Shown one piece after another: positions 53,186 to 62,906 of a stretch of 64,000 nucleotides of DNA. A program made the translations under genes and the position numbers. The first letter of the stretch is position 1. Each line of letters begins with the position of its first letter. The notes beneath the pieces are model-generated. The model had not been told where the DNA came from and did not search any database. It was given only the letters and a program-made list of their open reading frames with translations. The stretch spans positions 620,001 to 684,000 of the forward strand of contig NZ_SMGP01000004.1 of the NCBI RefSeq assembly GCF_004339745.1. The letters are read 5' to 3'. Source of the stretch: Paraburkholderia sp. BL9I2N2. Its GTDB lineage: Bacteria > Pseudomonadota > Gammaproteobacteria > Burkholderiales > Burkholderiaceae.

Positions 53186-56100
53186 ATGTGGATCGTCAAC
53201 GTTGCGCTTAAACGGCCATACACGTTCATCGTGATGGCCATTCTGATTTTGCTGGCGACGCCATTCGTGCTGTTGACCACACCGGTCGACGTGCTGCCGG
53301 AGATCAATATTCCGGTGGTCAGTATCATCTGGACCTACACGGGCTTGTCGGCCGAAGACATGGCCAACCGCATCACGTCGGTGAACGAGCGCAGTCTGAC
53401 CACCACGGTCAACGACATCGAGCACATCGAATCGCAGTCGCTCGCGGGCATCACGATCCTGAAGGTGTTCCTGCAGCCGAACGCGAACATCCAGACGGCG
53501 ATCGCGCAGACGGTGGCCGTCGAACAGGCGCAGGTCAAGCAGATGCCGCCAGGCGCCACGCCGCCGCTGGTGATCAGCTACTCGGCCTCCAGTATTCCGG
53601 TGATCCAGCTCGGCCTGTCGAGCCCGAAGCTCTCCGAGCAGGCGCTCAACGACACGGCGCTGAACTTCCTGCGTCCGCAGCTCGTGACGATTCCCGGCGC
53701 GGCCGTGCCGTACCCCTACGGCGGAAAATCGCGGCTGATCTCGGTCGACCTGGACACGCGCGCGTTGCTCGCCAAAGGGCTGACGCCATCCGATGTGGTC
53801 AGCGCGTTCAACGCGCAAAACCTGATTCTGCCGACCGGCACGGCGAAGATCGGACCGAAGGAATACACGATCAACATGAACGGCTCGCCCGCCACGTTGG
53901 AAGGGCTCAACGATATTCCGGTGCGCACGCTCAACGGTGCGACGACGTATCTGCGCGAGGTCGCGCACGTGCGTGACGGCTACTCGCCGCAAACCAATAT
54001 CGTGCGGCAGGACGGCCATCGCGGCGTGCTGATGTCGGTGCTCAAGAACGGCAGTGCGTCGACGCTTTCCATCGTCAATACGCTGCGCGGCCTGCTGCCG
54101 AACGCGCAAGCCGCCTTGCCGCCGGATCTGAAGATCACCGCGCTATTCGATCAGTCGGTGTTCGTGAAAGCGGCGGTGCAGGGCGTGGTGCGCGAAGCGC
54201 TGGTTGCCGCCGCGCTGACCGCCGCGATGATTCTGCTGTTCCTCGGCAACTGGCGCAGCACCTGCATCATCGCGATCTCGATTCCGCTGTCGATCCTGTC
54301 CTCGTTGATCGCGCTGCATGCGCTCGGACAGACCATCAATATCATGACGCTCGGCGGTCTCGCGCTGGCGGTCGGGATTCTGGTGGACGATGCCACGGTG
54401 ACGATCGAGAACATCGAACGGCATCTGCATATGGGCACGAATCTGCACGATGCGATTCTCGACGGCGCGGGCGAAATCGCGATTCCCGCGCTCGTGTCCA
54501 CGCTATGTATCTGTATCGTGTTCGTGCCGATGTTCTTCCTGACCGGCGTGGCGCGTTATCTGTTCGTGCCGCTCGCCGAAGCCGTGGTGTTCGCGATGCT
54601 GGCTTCGTACGTTCTGTCGCGTACGCTGGTGCCGACCCTCGCGATGCTGCTGATGGGTCACGCGCACAAGCCGAAGCAGGGCGCGAAGCCGAATCTGTTC
54701 ATGCGCCTCTATCATCGCTTCGATCGTGGTTTCGAGCGCATGCGCGCCGGCTACATCATGATTCTCAGCAGCTTGCTGGTGCGGCGTGGCATGTTCGGCA
54801 GCGTGTTCCTCGGATTTTGCGTCGTCTCGATGGGCCTGATTTTCGTGCTCGGCGAAGACTTCTTCCCGAGCGTGGACGCCGGCGACATTCGCCTGCATAT
54901 GCGTGCGCCGACCGGCACCCGCATCGAGGAAACCGCGCGTCTCGCCGACGAAGTCGAAAAAGTGATTCGCGAAGTCGTGCCGCAAAAAGAACTCGGCACG
55001 ATTCTCGACAACCTCGGTTTGCCCTATAGCGGCATCAATCTCTCGTACAGCAATGCGGGCACGATCGGTACGCTTGACGGCGAGATCCAGGTGGCGCTCA
55101 ATGAAGATCACAAGCCCACGCAAATCTACATGGACAAACTGCGCGCGATCCTGCCGCAGCGTTTTCCGGGCGTCGAGTTTTTCTTTCAGCCCGCCGACAT
55201 CGTCACGCAGATTCTCAACTTCGGCCTGCCTGCTGCCGTGGACGTGCAGATTTCCGGCGCGAATCAGGAGGGCAACTTCGACATTGCGCGCAAGCTGCTG
55301 AAACAGGTGCGCATGATTCCCGGCACGGTGGACACGCACATCCAGCAGAAACTGGATGAACCGGCGATCAATCTTCAGATGGATCGCACACGGCTTCAGC
55401 AACTCAATCTGAGCGCGAGCAACGTGGCGCAAAACGTGCTCATTTCGTTGTCGGGCAGTTCGCAAACCTCGCCGGGTTTCTGGTTCAACAATCGCAACGG
55501 CGTGGAATACAACGTGGCGGTGCAGACGCCGCAGTATCAGGTGTCGTCGATCGATGAGCTATTGCGCACACCGGTGTCGGGCTCGACCACCGGCCCGACG
55601 CAATTGCTCGGCAATCTGGTGCGGGTCACGCCGCGGACGCAGTTCGCGGAAGTCACGCATTACAACATCAGGCCGGTGATCGATCTCTATGTGAGCGTCG
55701 AGAAGCGCGATCTGGGCAGCGTGGCGAATCAGGTCGACAAGCTGGTGGACAACGTGCGTGCGTCGCTGCCGCGCGGCAGTCAGATTACCGTGCGCGGCCA
55801 GGTGCAGACCATGCGCAGTTCGTTCTTCGGTCTTGGGATCGGCGTGGCGATGGCGATCGTGCTGGTGTACCTGTTGATCGTGGTGAATTTCCAGTCGTGG
55901 GTCGATCCGCTGATCATCGTCAGCGCGTTGCCCGCGGCGTTGGCGGGCATTGTGTGGATGCTGTTTCTGACCGGCACGCACCTGAGTGTGCCGGCGTTGA
56001 CGGGCGCGATCATGACCATGGGCGTGGCCACCGCCAACAGTATTCTGATGGTGGCGTTCGCGCGCCAGCGCCTTTCCGCCGGCGCACCGCCGTTGACCGC

Positions 56101-56425
56101 CGCGCTCGAAGCCGGTGCAAGCCGGATCAGGCCGGTGCTGATGACCGCCTTCGCGATGATCATCGGCATGATTCCGATGGCGCTCGGTCTCGGCGAAGGC
56201 GCCGAGCAGAATGCGCCGCTCGGCCGCGCGGTGATCGGCGGCTTGCTGTTCGCCACCGTGTCTACGCTGTTTTTCGTGCCGCTGGTGTTCGCGGCGATTC
56301 ACTCCCGCCTTGCGCGCCGTCACCGCGACGATGGTGACGACGGCGACGCAAACCACAACGGTTCCCACGGCGACGGCCACGACGGCCCCGCGCCCGGGCA
56401 CGGCGGCGCCGGCAAGCCCGCGTAA
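53186..56425 (+). CDS. RND efflux pump, inner-membrane transporter
   Basis: Resistance-nodulation-division transporter of 1079 residues, 12 helices and two large periplasmic loops. TM4 reads LALAVGILVDDATVTIENIERH, with the two proton-relay Asp residues, and matches the drug-pump branch more than the heavy-metal branch. PPGATPPLVISYSASSIPV and AIMTMGVATANSILMVAFARQ are typical. An unusual C-terminal tail of about 35 residues is rich in His, Asp and Gly. It is the first gene of an operon where adaptor and outer membrane factor follow, instead of the adaptor coming first. The start ATG lacks a ribosome site. Confidence 0.93.
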   Translation: MWIVNVALKRPYTFIVMAILILLATPFVLLTTPVDVLPEINIPVVSIIWTYTGLSAEDMANRITSVNERSLTTTVNDIEHIESQSLAGITILKVFLQPNANIQTAIAQTVAVEQAQVKQMPPGATPPLVISYSASSIPVIQLGLSSPKLSEQALNDTALNFLRPQLVTIPGAAVPYPYGGKSRLISVDLDTRALLAKGLTPSDVVSAFNAQNLILPTGTAKIGPKEYTINMNGSPATLEGLNDIPVRTLNGATTYLREVAHVRDGYSPQTNIVRQDGHRGVLMSVLKNGSASTLSIVNTLRGLLPNAQAALPPDLKITALFDQSVFVKAAVQGVVREALVAAALTAAMILLFLGNWRSTCIIAISIPLSILSSLIALHALGQTINIMTLGGLALAVGILVDDATVTIENIERHLHMGTNLHDAILDGAGEIAIPALVSTLCICIVFVPMFFLTGVARYLFVPLAEAVVFAMLASYVLSRTLVPTLAMLLMGHAHKPKQGAKPNLFMRLYHRFDRGFERMRAGYIMILSSLLVRRGMFGSVFLGFCVVSMGLIFVLGEDFFPSVDAGDIRLHMRAPTGTRIEETARLADEVEKVIREVVPQKELGTILDNLGLPYSGINLSYSNAGTIGTLDGEIQVALNEDHKPTQIYMDKLRAILPQRFPGVEFFFQPADIVTQILNFGLPAAVDVQISGANQEGNFDIARKLLKQVRMIPGTVDTHIQQKLDEPAINLQMDRTRLQQLNLSASNVAQNVLISLSGSSQTSPGFWFNNRNGVEYNVAVQTPQYQVSSIDELLRTPVSGSTTGPTQLLGNLVRVTPRTQFAEVTHYNIRPVIDLYVSVEKRDLGSVANQVDKLVDNVRASLPRGSQITVRGQVQTMRSSFFGLGIGVAMAIVLVYLLIVVNFQSWVDPLIIVSALPAALAGIVWMLFLTGTHLSVPALTGAIMTMGVATANSILMVAFARQRLSAGAPPLTAALEAGASRIRPVLMTAFAMIIGMIPMALGLGEGAEQNAPLGRAVIGGLLFATVSTLFFVPLVFAAIHSRLARRHRDDGDDGDANHNGSHGDGHDGPAPGHGGAGKPA

Positions 56426-56447
56426 AGTTAAATGATGGCTGACTGAG

Positions 56448-57671
56448 ATGACCGAAAAAACTCATGCATCGCTAGCGATTCCGGCGCGAGAGACCGAAGG
56501 CGGCCACGCCTTGCCGCCGCGCCATCGCGAATGGAAACGCGCCAAGATCGCCGTGTGGATCGTGCTGGCACTGCTCGCCGTCGGGGCCTTGCGCACCGTG
56601 GTTGCGAACATGATGCAAAACCGTTCGGTGGCGGAGACCACCAAGCAGAACGCGACGCAGTATGTGAACGTGGTGAGTCCGACGCAGACCGAAGGCGGCG
56701 GCAATACCTTGCTGCCGGGTACGCTGCGCGGCTACGTCGAATCGCCGATTTACGCGCGCTCCACCGGTTATCTGTTGCACTGGTACGCGGATATCGGCAC
56801 GCGTGTGAAGCAGGGTCAACTGCTCGCCGATCTGGACACGCCGGAAATCGATCAGGAACTCGCGCAGGCATTGGCGCAGCGCCAGCAAACCAGTTCGAGC
56901 CTCGGCCTTGCCAGGAGCTCGCTGGACCGTTGGCAGCAACTGCGTCAGCGCGATGCGGTCTCGCAACAGGAACTCGACGAACGGCAGAGCACGTACACGC
57001 AAGACGTGGCCAACCTCGCCGCCGCCGACGCCAACGTCAAGCGCCTGCAGCAGCTGGAATCGTTCAAGCGCATCGTCGCGCCGTTCGCGGGCGTGGTCAC
57101 GCAGCGCAACGTGGATGTCGGCGACCTGATCGACGCGGGCAGCGGCACGAGCCGCGCGCTCTTCGCGCTCGCGCAGTCGGACCCGCTGCGCGTCTATGTG
57201 CAGTTGCCGCAGGCGTATGCGCAGAACGTGTCGGTGGGACAGAAGGTGGTGGTGACGCAGGCCGAACTGCCGGGCCAGCAATTCCACGGCACGATCACGC
57301 ATATTTCCGGCGCGATCGACGTGCCCACCCGTTCGCTGCAGGTCGAAGTGACACTGCCGAATCCGGACGACAAGCTGCGGCCCGGCGCGTATGTCCAGGT
57401 CGCGCTGCCGGCGGTTGCGCACGCGCGATTGATGGTGCCGGGCAACGCCTTGCTGTTTCGCGCTGAAGGCCCGCGGGTTGCGGTGGTCGATGCGAACGGC
57501 AACGTGCAGTTGCACAAGATCGTGATCGCGCAGGATCTCGGCCAGTCGCTCGAAATCGAAAGCGGCATCGAGGCCAGCGACAAGATCATCATCAACCCGA
57601 GCGATTCGATCGCGGACGGCGATCACGTGCAGATCCAGCAGCCGCAGGCCAACGGCAAGGGGGCGTCGTGA
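56448..57671 (+). CDS. RND efflux pump, periplasmic adaptor
   Basis: Membrane fusion protein of 407 residues with an N-terminal anchor helix (about 32-52). The lipoyl-like half-motifs (SPIYARSTGYLLHWYADIGTRVKQGQLLADL and FKRIVAPFAGVVTQRNVDVGDLI) flank a helical hairpin (about 130-200); a beta-barrel domain and a membrane-proximal domain follow. It connects the pump to the outer membrane factor. It lies 22 bases after the pump gene and overlaps the next gene by four bases. Confidence 0.93.
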   Translation: MTEKTHASLAIPARETEGGHALPPRHREWKRAKIAVWIVLALLAVGALRTVVANMMQNRSVAETTKQNATQYVNVVSPTQTEGGGNTLLPGTLRGYVESPIYARSTGYLLHWYADIGTRVKQGQLLADLDTPEIDQELAQALAQRQQTSSSLGLARSSLDRWQQLRQRDAVSQQELDERQSTYTQDVANLAAADANVKRLQQLESFKRIVAPFAGVVTQRNVDVGDLIDAGSGTSRALFALAQSDPLRVYVQLPQAYAQNVSVGQKVVVTQAELPGQQFHGTITHISGAIDVPTRSLQVEVTLPNPDDKLRPGAYVQVALPAVAHARLMVPGNALLFRAEGPRVAVVDANGNVQLHKIVIAQDLGQSLEIESGIEASDKIIINPSDSIADGDHVQIQQPQANGKGAS

Positions 57672-59164
57672 GGCACGTGGCCACATGCCGTGCACTGACG
57701 ACGCTGGCAGGCGCGGCGCTGCTGGCCGCGTGCACGGTCGGGCCGGACTATCAGCGGCCGCAGGCCGAAGTGCCGCCCACCTGGCAAACCGATTCGTACT
57801 GGCGCGTGGCCGTACCGTCTCATGCGCCGATTTCGCCGGACTGGTGGAGCGCGTTCAGCGATCCGACGCTCGCCACGCTGGAAACGCAGGGGCTCGTGCA
57901 GAATCAGACGCTGCTGGCGGCCAGCGCGCATTACGAGCAGGCGCGGGCGACGCTCGCGAACAACCGCGCGCAGCAGATTCCCGAAGTCGATTTCGCGGCG
58001 CAGGCATCGCGCTTCCGGATTTCGCAGAACCGTCCGCAGACGAATTACGGCACGCCCACGACGTCGACGGTGCAAAACAGTGTGCAGCTCGGCCCCACCA
58101 TCAACTACGACACCGATCTATTCGGCCGGATACGTCGTGAGGTGGAAGGCGCCGCGGCTTCCGCGCAGCAGTCGGCCGACGACCTCGCCAACGCGCGGCT
58201 CGTGCTTACCACCGATCTCGCCACCGACTATTTCTCGCTGCGCGAACTCGACGCCGAGATTGACGTGCTGAATCAGTCGGTGAAACTGCAGCAGAAGGCG
58301 CTCGACTACGTGACGACCGAGCACGATCTCGGTTCGGTGTCGGGGCTCGACGTGCTGCAACAGAAATCGCTGCTCGACTCGACGCGTGTGCAGGCGCAAC
58401 TGCTGCTTAACCAACGCGCGCAGTTCGAGCATGCGATCGCCGCGCTGGTCGGCGTGCCCGCGCCGCAGTTCGCGATCGAACCGAAGGTGCTCGATGCGAA
58501 AGTGCCGTCGATCCCGCTCGGCGTGCCCAGCGACGTGTTGCAGCGGCGGCCGGATGTCGCCTCGGCGGAGCGCGCGATGGCCGCGGCGAATGCGCAGATC
58601 GGCGTCGCCAAGGCGGCATTTTTCCCGAGCCTCACACTGGCGCCGAGCATCGGTTGGGAAAGCACACAGTTCGCCAGCCTGTTGAGCGCGCCCACGCTGA
58701 TGTGGACGCTCGGCGCGGCGGTCGGCCAGGTGTTGTTCGACGGCGGCCGCCGCGCGGCCAACGTGAAGTTCGCGAGCGAAGGCTACAAGGCCACCGAGGC
58801 GAACTACCGCCAGACCGTGCTCACCGCGTTCCAGCAGGTGCAGGACGGCATCACCGGACTCTCCGTGCTGGACGGCGCGGCGAAGCAGTCGAGCGAGGCC
58901 GTCACCGACGCGCAGCATCTGCTGGCGCTCGCCAACGACCGCTATTCGGGCGGCCTCGTCGCTTACCTCGACGTGATCACCGCGCAACAGCAACTGCTCA
59001 CCAGCGAGCGCCAGGACGTGCAGATTCACGGCCAGCAGATGACGCTGTCGGTCTCGCTCGTGAAGGCGCTCGGCGGCGGCTGGGACGTCGGCGCGGACAT
59101 GCCGAATACGCCCATGGGCGCGCAGCCGAACGACACGAAGGAGGCGATGGCTCCCGCGCGGTGA
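57668..59164 (+). CDS. RND efflux pump, outer membrane lipoprotein (NodT family)
   Basis: TolC-like outer membrane factor of 498 residues of the NodT group. The lipobox LLAAC (Cys about 22) is followed by TVGPDYQRPQ, the normal mature start. Two outer-membrane efflux repeats are present (about 60-260 and 270-470), with QRRPDVASAERAMAAANAQIGVAKAAFFP and GLVAYLDVITAQQQLL. The start is a GTG overlapping the adaptor stop (GTGA), so translation is coupled. Confidence 0.93.
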   Translation: MRHVATCRALTTLAGAALLAACTVGPDYQRPQAEVPPTWQTDSYWRVAVPSHAPISPDWWSAFSDPTLATLETQGLVQNQTLLAASAHYEQARATLANNRAQQIPEVDFAAQASRFRISQNRPQTNYGTPTTSTVQNSVQLGPTINYDTDLFGRIRREVEGAAASAQQSADDLANARLVLTTDLATDYFSLRELDAEIDVLNQSVKLQQKALDYVTTEHDLGSVSGLDVLQQKSLLDSTRVQAQLLLNQRAQFEHAIAALVGVPAPQFAIEPKVLDAKVPSIPLGVPSDVLQRRPDVASAERAMAAANAQIGVAKAAFFPSLTLAPSIGWESTQFASLLSAPTLMWTLGAAVGQVLFDGGRRAANVKFASEGYKATEANYRQTVLTAFQQVQDGITGLSVLDGAAKQSSEAVTDAQHLLALANDRYSGGLVAYLDVITAQQQLLTSERQDVQIHGQQMTLSVSLVKALGGGWDVGADMPNTPMGAQPNDTKEAMAPAR

Positions 59165-59239
59165 GCTACCGGATCATGAAGCAACAGGGGCGGCAACAGG
59201 GGCACGCGGCGGTGCGCAAGAAGATTGCAAGGCGTTTCG

Positions 59240-59245
59240 TATAAT
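59240..59245 (+). promoter_or_regulatory. Possible -10 element before the response regulator gene
   Basis: TATAAT, exact consensus, 21 bases before the response regulator start. No -35 match at the usual distance was found, so a separate promoter for the two-component genes is only suggested. Confidence 0.3.
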
Positions 59246-59265
59246 GCACATACAAGGGGACGCGC

Positions 59266-59952
59266 ATGAAATTGCTGATTGTTGAAGACGAGCACAAGGT
59301 GGTGGACTACCTGCGCTCCGGTTTGACAGAGCAGGGCTGGGTCGTCGACGTCGCGCTCGACGGCGAGGAAGGCATGCATCTGGCCACCGAATTCGATTAC
59401 GACGTGATCGTTCTCGACGTGATGCTGCCCAAACGCGACGGCTTCAGCGTGCTGAAGGCGCTGCGTATGCGCAAGTCCACGCCGGTCATCATGCTCACCG
59501 CGCGCGATCACGTGAACGACCGCGTGCGTGGCCTGCGCGAAGGCGCGGACGACTATCTCACCAAACCCTTTTCGTTCCTCGAGCTGGTCGAGCGGCTGCA
59601 TGCTCTCGCGCGCCGCACCCGCTCGCAGGAGTCGACGCTGATTTCCGTCGGCGATCTGTTCGTCGATCTGATCGGCCGGCGCGCGACCCGCGACGGCGTG
59701 CGGCTCGACCTGACCGCGAAAGAATTTCAGTTGCTCAGCGTGCTGGCGCGCCGGCAAGGCGACATTCTGTCGAAGACGGCCATTACCGAACTGGTCTGGG
59801 ACGTCAATTTCGACAGCCATACCAACGTGGTCGAGACCGCGATCAAACGATTGCGCGCCAAGCTCGACGGCCCGTTCCCCTCCAAACTGCTGCACACCGT
59901 GCGCGGCATGGGTTACGTGCTCGAAGTGCGGGAAGAGGCGGAGCAATCATGA
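59266..59952 (+). CDS. OmpR-family response regulator (CusR-like)
   Basis: Response regulator of 228 residues. The receiver has the acidic pair Glu7-Asp8, phospho-acceptor Asp51 (VLDVMLP), Thr near 79 and Lys near 103 (LTKPF). The DNA-binding domain is a winged helix with LTAKEFQLLSVLARRQGDILSKTAITELVWD. A ribosome site AAGGGGA precedes the ATG. It overlaps the kinase gene by four bases (ATGA). The setting implies control of the efflux operon upstream. Confidence 0.93.
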   Translation: MKLLIVEDEHKVVDYLRSGLTEQGWVVDVALDGEEGMHLATEFDYDVIVLDVMLPKRDGFSVLKALRMRKSTPVIMLTARDHVNDRVRGLREGADDYLTKPFSFLELVERLHALARRTRSQESTLISVGDLFVDLIGRRATRDGVRLDLTAKEFQLLSVLARRQGDILSKTAITELVWDVNFDSHTNVVETAIKRLRAKLDGPFPSKLLHTVRGMGYVLEVREEAEQS

Positions 59953-61406
59953 ACCGCTCGATAGCCCGGCGCCTCGCGTTGATGTTCGCGTTCGTCGCGC
60001 TATTCGTGTTCACGCTGGTCGGCACGGGGCTCTTTCTCGTGCTGCGCACGCAGCTCGAACACCATCTGCGCGAGTCGCTCGACGACCGCACGCAGATCGC
60101 GCGCATCATCGTGTATCACGCCGTGACGCCGGAAAAATGGCGCATGGCGCGCGAAAAGCTCACCGACATGACGCCGCACGATGGCAGCACCGTGTATGCG
60201 GTGTCGAGTCCCGATCCGTATTTCCATTACGGCACACCGGTCGACGGTTCGGTGGTCACGAGCTGGGCGGGCGGCTATGCGCGCGTGACGCCGGCCGGCG
60301 GCGGCCAGGACATGCTGACCTCCACGGCCACGATTCCAGCCTATGGCGCGCGTCCGGCAGTGCAATTGCAGGTGGCCGCGAGCTATTCGCCCAATGTGCG
60401 CACCATGCGCGTGTTCGGCTTCGCGCTTGCCGCGCTGTCGGCGCTGGGCAGCCTCGGCGTCCTGTTGCTCAGCTATTCGGTCACGCGGCTCGGCCTCGCG
60501 CCGCTCACGCGCCTCACGCGCGACGCTTCCGCGGTGAGCCCGAACAACCGCTCGCAGCGTCTGAATACCGCCTCGTTGCCGCTTGAACTGAACGACTTGG
60601 CCAACTCCTTCAACGGTGCGTTGGAGCGGCTTGACGGCGCGTATGGCCGCCTCGAATCGTTCAATGCCGACGTGGCCCATGAACTGCGCACGCCGGTGAC
60701 GATTCTGATCGGCCAGACGGAGGTGGCGTTGACACGCAATCGCTCGGTCGACGATCTGCGCCATACGTTGCAATCGAATCTCGAAGAATTCGAGCGCATG
60801 CGGGCGATCATCAACGACATGCTGTTCCTCGCCCGCGCGGATCAGGGCGAGCGCGCGACGGGCCTCATCGACGTGTCACTGGCTGCGGAAGTCGCGCATA
60901 CGCTGGAGTTTCTGGAGATACCGCTCGAAGAAGCGCGGGTGCATGCGCAATTGCGCGGCGACGCCATGGCGCGGGTGAACCGCTCGCTGTTCGGCCGCGC
61001 CTGCACGAATCTGTTGATGAACGCCATCCAGCACTGCGAGCCGGGCGCCGAGATCAGCGTGACGATCGTGAGCGATCGGGATCAGGTGCGCGTCGCGGTG
61101 GCCAACCCCGGCGAGCCGATCGCGCCGGACGTGCTCGAACATCTGTTCGACCGCTTCTATCGCGCCGAGGTCTCGCGCACGAACAGCCGCGAAAACCACG
61201 GGCTGGGTCTGGCGATCGTGAAAGCGATTGCGGAGATGCATAGCGGCACCGTGTCGGCGCAAAGCGCGCACGGCATTAACATCTTTGCGTTCTCGGTTGC
61301 GGCGGTCTCGCCGCTCGAAGCCGGCGTGCCGGCGGCGCGCTCGAACACGAGCGCGGCGGCCGAGGGAACCGGTTATTCGTCGCTGGTGAAGGGCAAGTCG
61401 GCCTGA
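59949..61406 (+). CDS. Sensor histidine kinase (CusS-like)
   Basis: Membrane kinase of 485 residues: helix at about 10-33, a periplasmic domain of about 120 residues, a second helix (about 155-177), a HAMP linker, H-box ADVAHELRTPVTIL with His244, N-box NLLMNAIQH, and GLGLAIV. The D-box glycine segment is altered: VAVANPGEPI is seen where a DxGxGI is expected, as in other CusS/heavy-metal sensors. It overlaps the dinB gene by 34 bases at the 3' end in convergent orientation. It probably senses the pump's substrate. Confidence 0.91.
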   Translation: MNRSIARRLALMFAFVALFVFTLVGTGLFLVLRTQLEHHLRESLDDRTQIARIIVYHAVTPEKWRMAREKLTDMTPHDGSTVYAVSSPDPYFHYGTPVDGSVVTSWAGGYARVTPAGGGQDMLTSTATIPAYGARPAVQLQVAASYSPNVRTMRVFGFALAALSALGSLGVLLLSYSVTRLGLAPLTRLTRDASAVSPNNRSQRLNTASLPLELNDLANSFNGALERLDGAYGRLESFNADVAHELRTPVTILIGQTEVALTRNRSVDDLRHTLQSNLEEFERMRAIINDMLFLARADQGERATGLIDVSLAAEVAHTLEFLEIPLEEARVHAQLRGDAMARVNRSLFGRACTNLLMNAIQHCEPGAEISVTIVSDRDQVRVAVANPGEPIAPDVLEHLFDRFYRAEVSRTNSRENHGLGLAIVKAIAEMHSGTVSAQSAHGINIFAFSVAAVSPLEAGVPAARSNTSAAAEGTGYSSLVKGKSA

Positions 61407-62539
61407 ACCGGCAGACGCCGCGGCGGTGTCAGCGCGTTGGCCGGCGTCAACGCACTGACGCGCACGCCGAGGAGCCGCAGCTTGCGGTTCAATTCCACTC
61501 TGCGCAGGCATTCGGTCGCCGCGCGCCGGATCTCGGCGGCGTCGGCGGTCGGCACGTCCAGCGTCAGATCGCGCGTGACCGTGCGGAAATCGTCGTAACG
61601 CAATTTGATGCCCACGGTCCGTCCCACGTAGCCCTTGCGCACCAGATCTTCCGCCACCCGCACGCACAAGCCGGTAAATGAACTCGATAGCGCGGGCCGG
61701 TCGTGACGCGGATGCAGATCGCGCTCGAAAGTCGTCTCGCGGCTCATCGACTTGGGCTCCGATTCGACGACCACCGGCCGCTCGTCGTGGCCTTGCGCGA
61801 CCTGCATGAGCCACGCCGAATAGCTGCGCCCGAAGTGGTCCTGCAAGAGCCCCGCGTCCGCCGCCGCCAGATCGCCGACGGTGGCGAGACCGAGCGCGGT
61901 CAGCTTCTCCGCGGCCTTAGGTCCGATGCCGTTGACCTTGCGCACCGGCAGCGGCCAGACGCGCAAGGGAATGTCAGCGGGCGTGAGGATGGTGAGGCCG
62001 TCGGGTTTGTCGAGTTCGGAGCCGATCTTCGCGAGCAGCTTGTTCGGCGCCACGCAAATGGAGCAGGTGAGGCCGGTGGCCTGATTGACCGCCTGCTTGA
62101 TGCGCGCGGCGATCTCGCGCGGCTCGCCCGGCAGTTCGGTCAGATCGATATAGATTTCGTCGATGCCGCGATCTTCGATGCGCTCGGTGAACGTGGAGAC
62201 CGCCGCCTTGAACAGGCGCGAATAGTGGCGATAGGAGTCGAAGTCGGTGGGCAGCAGGATCGCATCCGGCGCGAGCACGGCGGCCTTCATCATGCCCATG
62301 GCGGAGAACACGCCGAGCGCGCGCGCTTCGTAAGTGGAGGTGGTCACCACGCCGCGGCCCGCGTAATCGCGCAGCTTCGCGAAGCGGCGGGTGCCGTCTT
62401 CGAGCGTTTGCGGCACGCCGTTGCGGCCGCCGCCGATCACCACCGCCTGGCCTCGTAGTTCCGGATAGCGCAAAAGCTCGACGGACGCGTAGAACGCGTC
62501 CATGTCGAGGTGCGCGATGCGGCGGCTTGCAGAACTCAT
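61373..62539 (-). CDS. dinB: DNA polymerase IV
   Basis: Y-family translesion polymerase of 388 residues. Metal-binding Asp12 (HLDMDAFYASVE) and the Asp127-Glu128 pair (GIDEIYIDL) are intact; NKLLAKIGSELDKPDG and GIGPKAAEKL (helix-hairpin-helix) follow, then the little-finger domain. The C-terminus QADLPF is a beta-clamp-binding motif. Compared with E. coli DinB there is an insertion of about 20 residues after the first active-site segment (GRNGVPQTLEDGTRRFAKLRDY). Its 3' end overlaps the convergent kinase gene. Confidence 0.94.
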   Translation of the reverse strand: MSSASRRIAHLDMDAFYASVELLRYPELRGQAVVIGGGRNGVPQTLEDGTRRFAKLRDYAGRGVVTTSTYEARALGVFSAMGMMKAAVLAPDAILLPTDFDSYRHYSRLFKAAVSTFTERIEDRGIDEIYIDLTELPGEPREIAARIKQAVNQATGLTCSICVAPNKLLAKIGSELDKPDGLTILTPADIPLRVWPLPVRKVNGIGPKAAEKLTALGLATVGDLAAADAGLLQDHFGRSYSAWLMQVAQGHDERPVVVESEPKSMSRETTFERDLHPRHDRPALSSSFTGLCVRVAEDLVRKGYVGRTVGIKLRYDDFRTVTRDLTLDVPTADAAEIRRAATECLRRVELNRKLRLLGVRVSALTPANALTPPRRLPVQADLPFTSDE

Positions 62540-62611
62540 GGGATGGCAAAAAACGGCTGACGACGACGGTCAAACCGTAATAGTACCTTGCTCCGCCGCC
62601 GTCAGGACCGC

Positions 62612-62749
62612 TCAGAAGCGGTAGCTCACCCCGGACACGGCCGTTGAAACCGCCAATGCGTCGACGCTGGTTTCCGCTAACAGCACGAGCGTGGTGAAAG
62701 ACGCGCCGACGCCCGGCATCACGGTGACATCGAATCGGCAGACGGGGAC
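62612..62749 (-). pseudogene. C-terminal relic of an outer-membrane beta-barrel protein
   Basis: The minus-strand frame ending at 62612 gives about 45 residues of alternating hydrophobic pattern, with VMPGVGASFTTL, LLAETSVDAL, and ending GVSYRF-stop, the classical C-terminal signal of autotransporter or porin barrels. A stop codon lies at 62750-62752 and nothing similar continues upstream. A remnant of a much larger gene. Confidence 0.6.
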
Positions 62750-62830
62750 TTACACGGAAAGCGCGGACACGTTCGGCTCGCCGGTGAGCGGCTGAGCGAA
62801 GAAACGGGCTGGCGTGGAGAGTTGGGAGCG

Positions 62831-62870
62831 GGTTGCGGCAACGGAAGTCGAGGGACTGGTTGCCGCAACC
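62831..62870. other. Hairpin downstream of yceI
   Basis: GGTTGCGGCAAC (62831-62842) pairs perfectly with GTTGCCGCAACC (62859-62870), 16-base loop, 37 bases past the yceI stop on the minus strand. No T run follows, so it may protect the transcript end or act with Rho. Confidence 0.55.
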
Positions 62871-62906
62871 GCCTGATGCAAACCCGGGAGTCCGGGCGGC
62901 AGGCAA

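Noticed and set aside
59949..61406. Degenerate sensor kinase because the DxGxGI box is altered
   Set aside because: The N-box and GLGLAIV are intact and the same alteration is common in CusS-like kinases, so it is treated as functional.
62831..62870. Hairpin after yceI as a Rho-independent terminator
   Set aside because: The loop is long (16 bases) and no T run follows on the minus strand.
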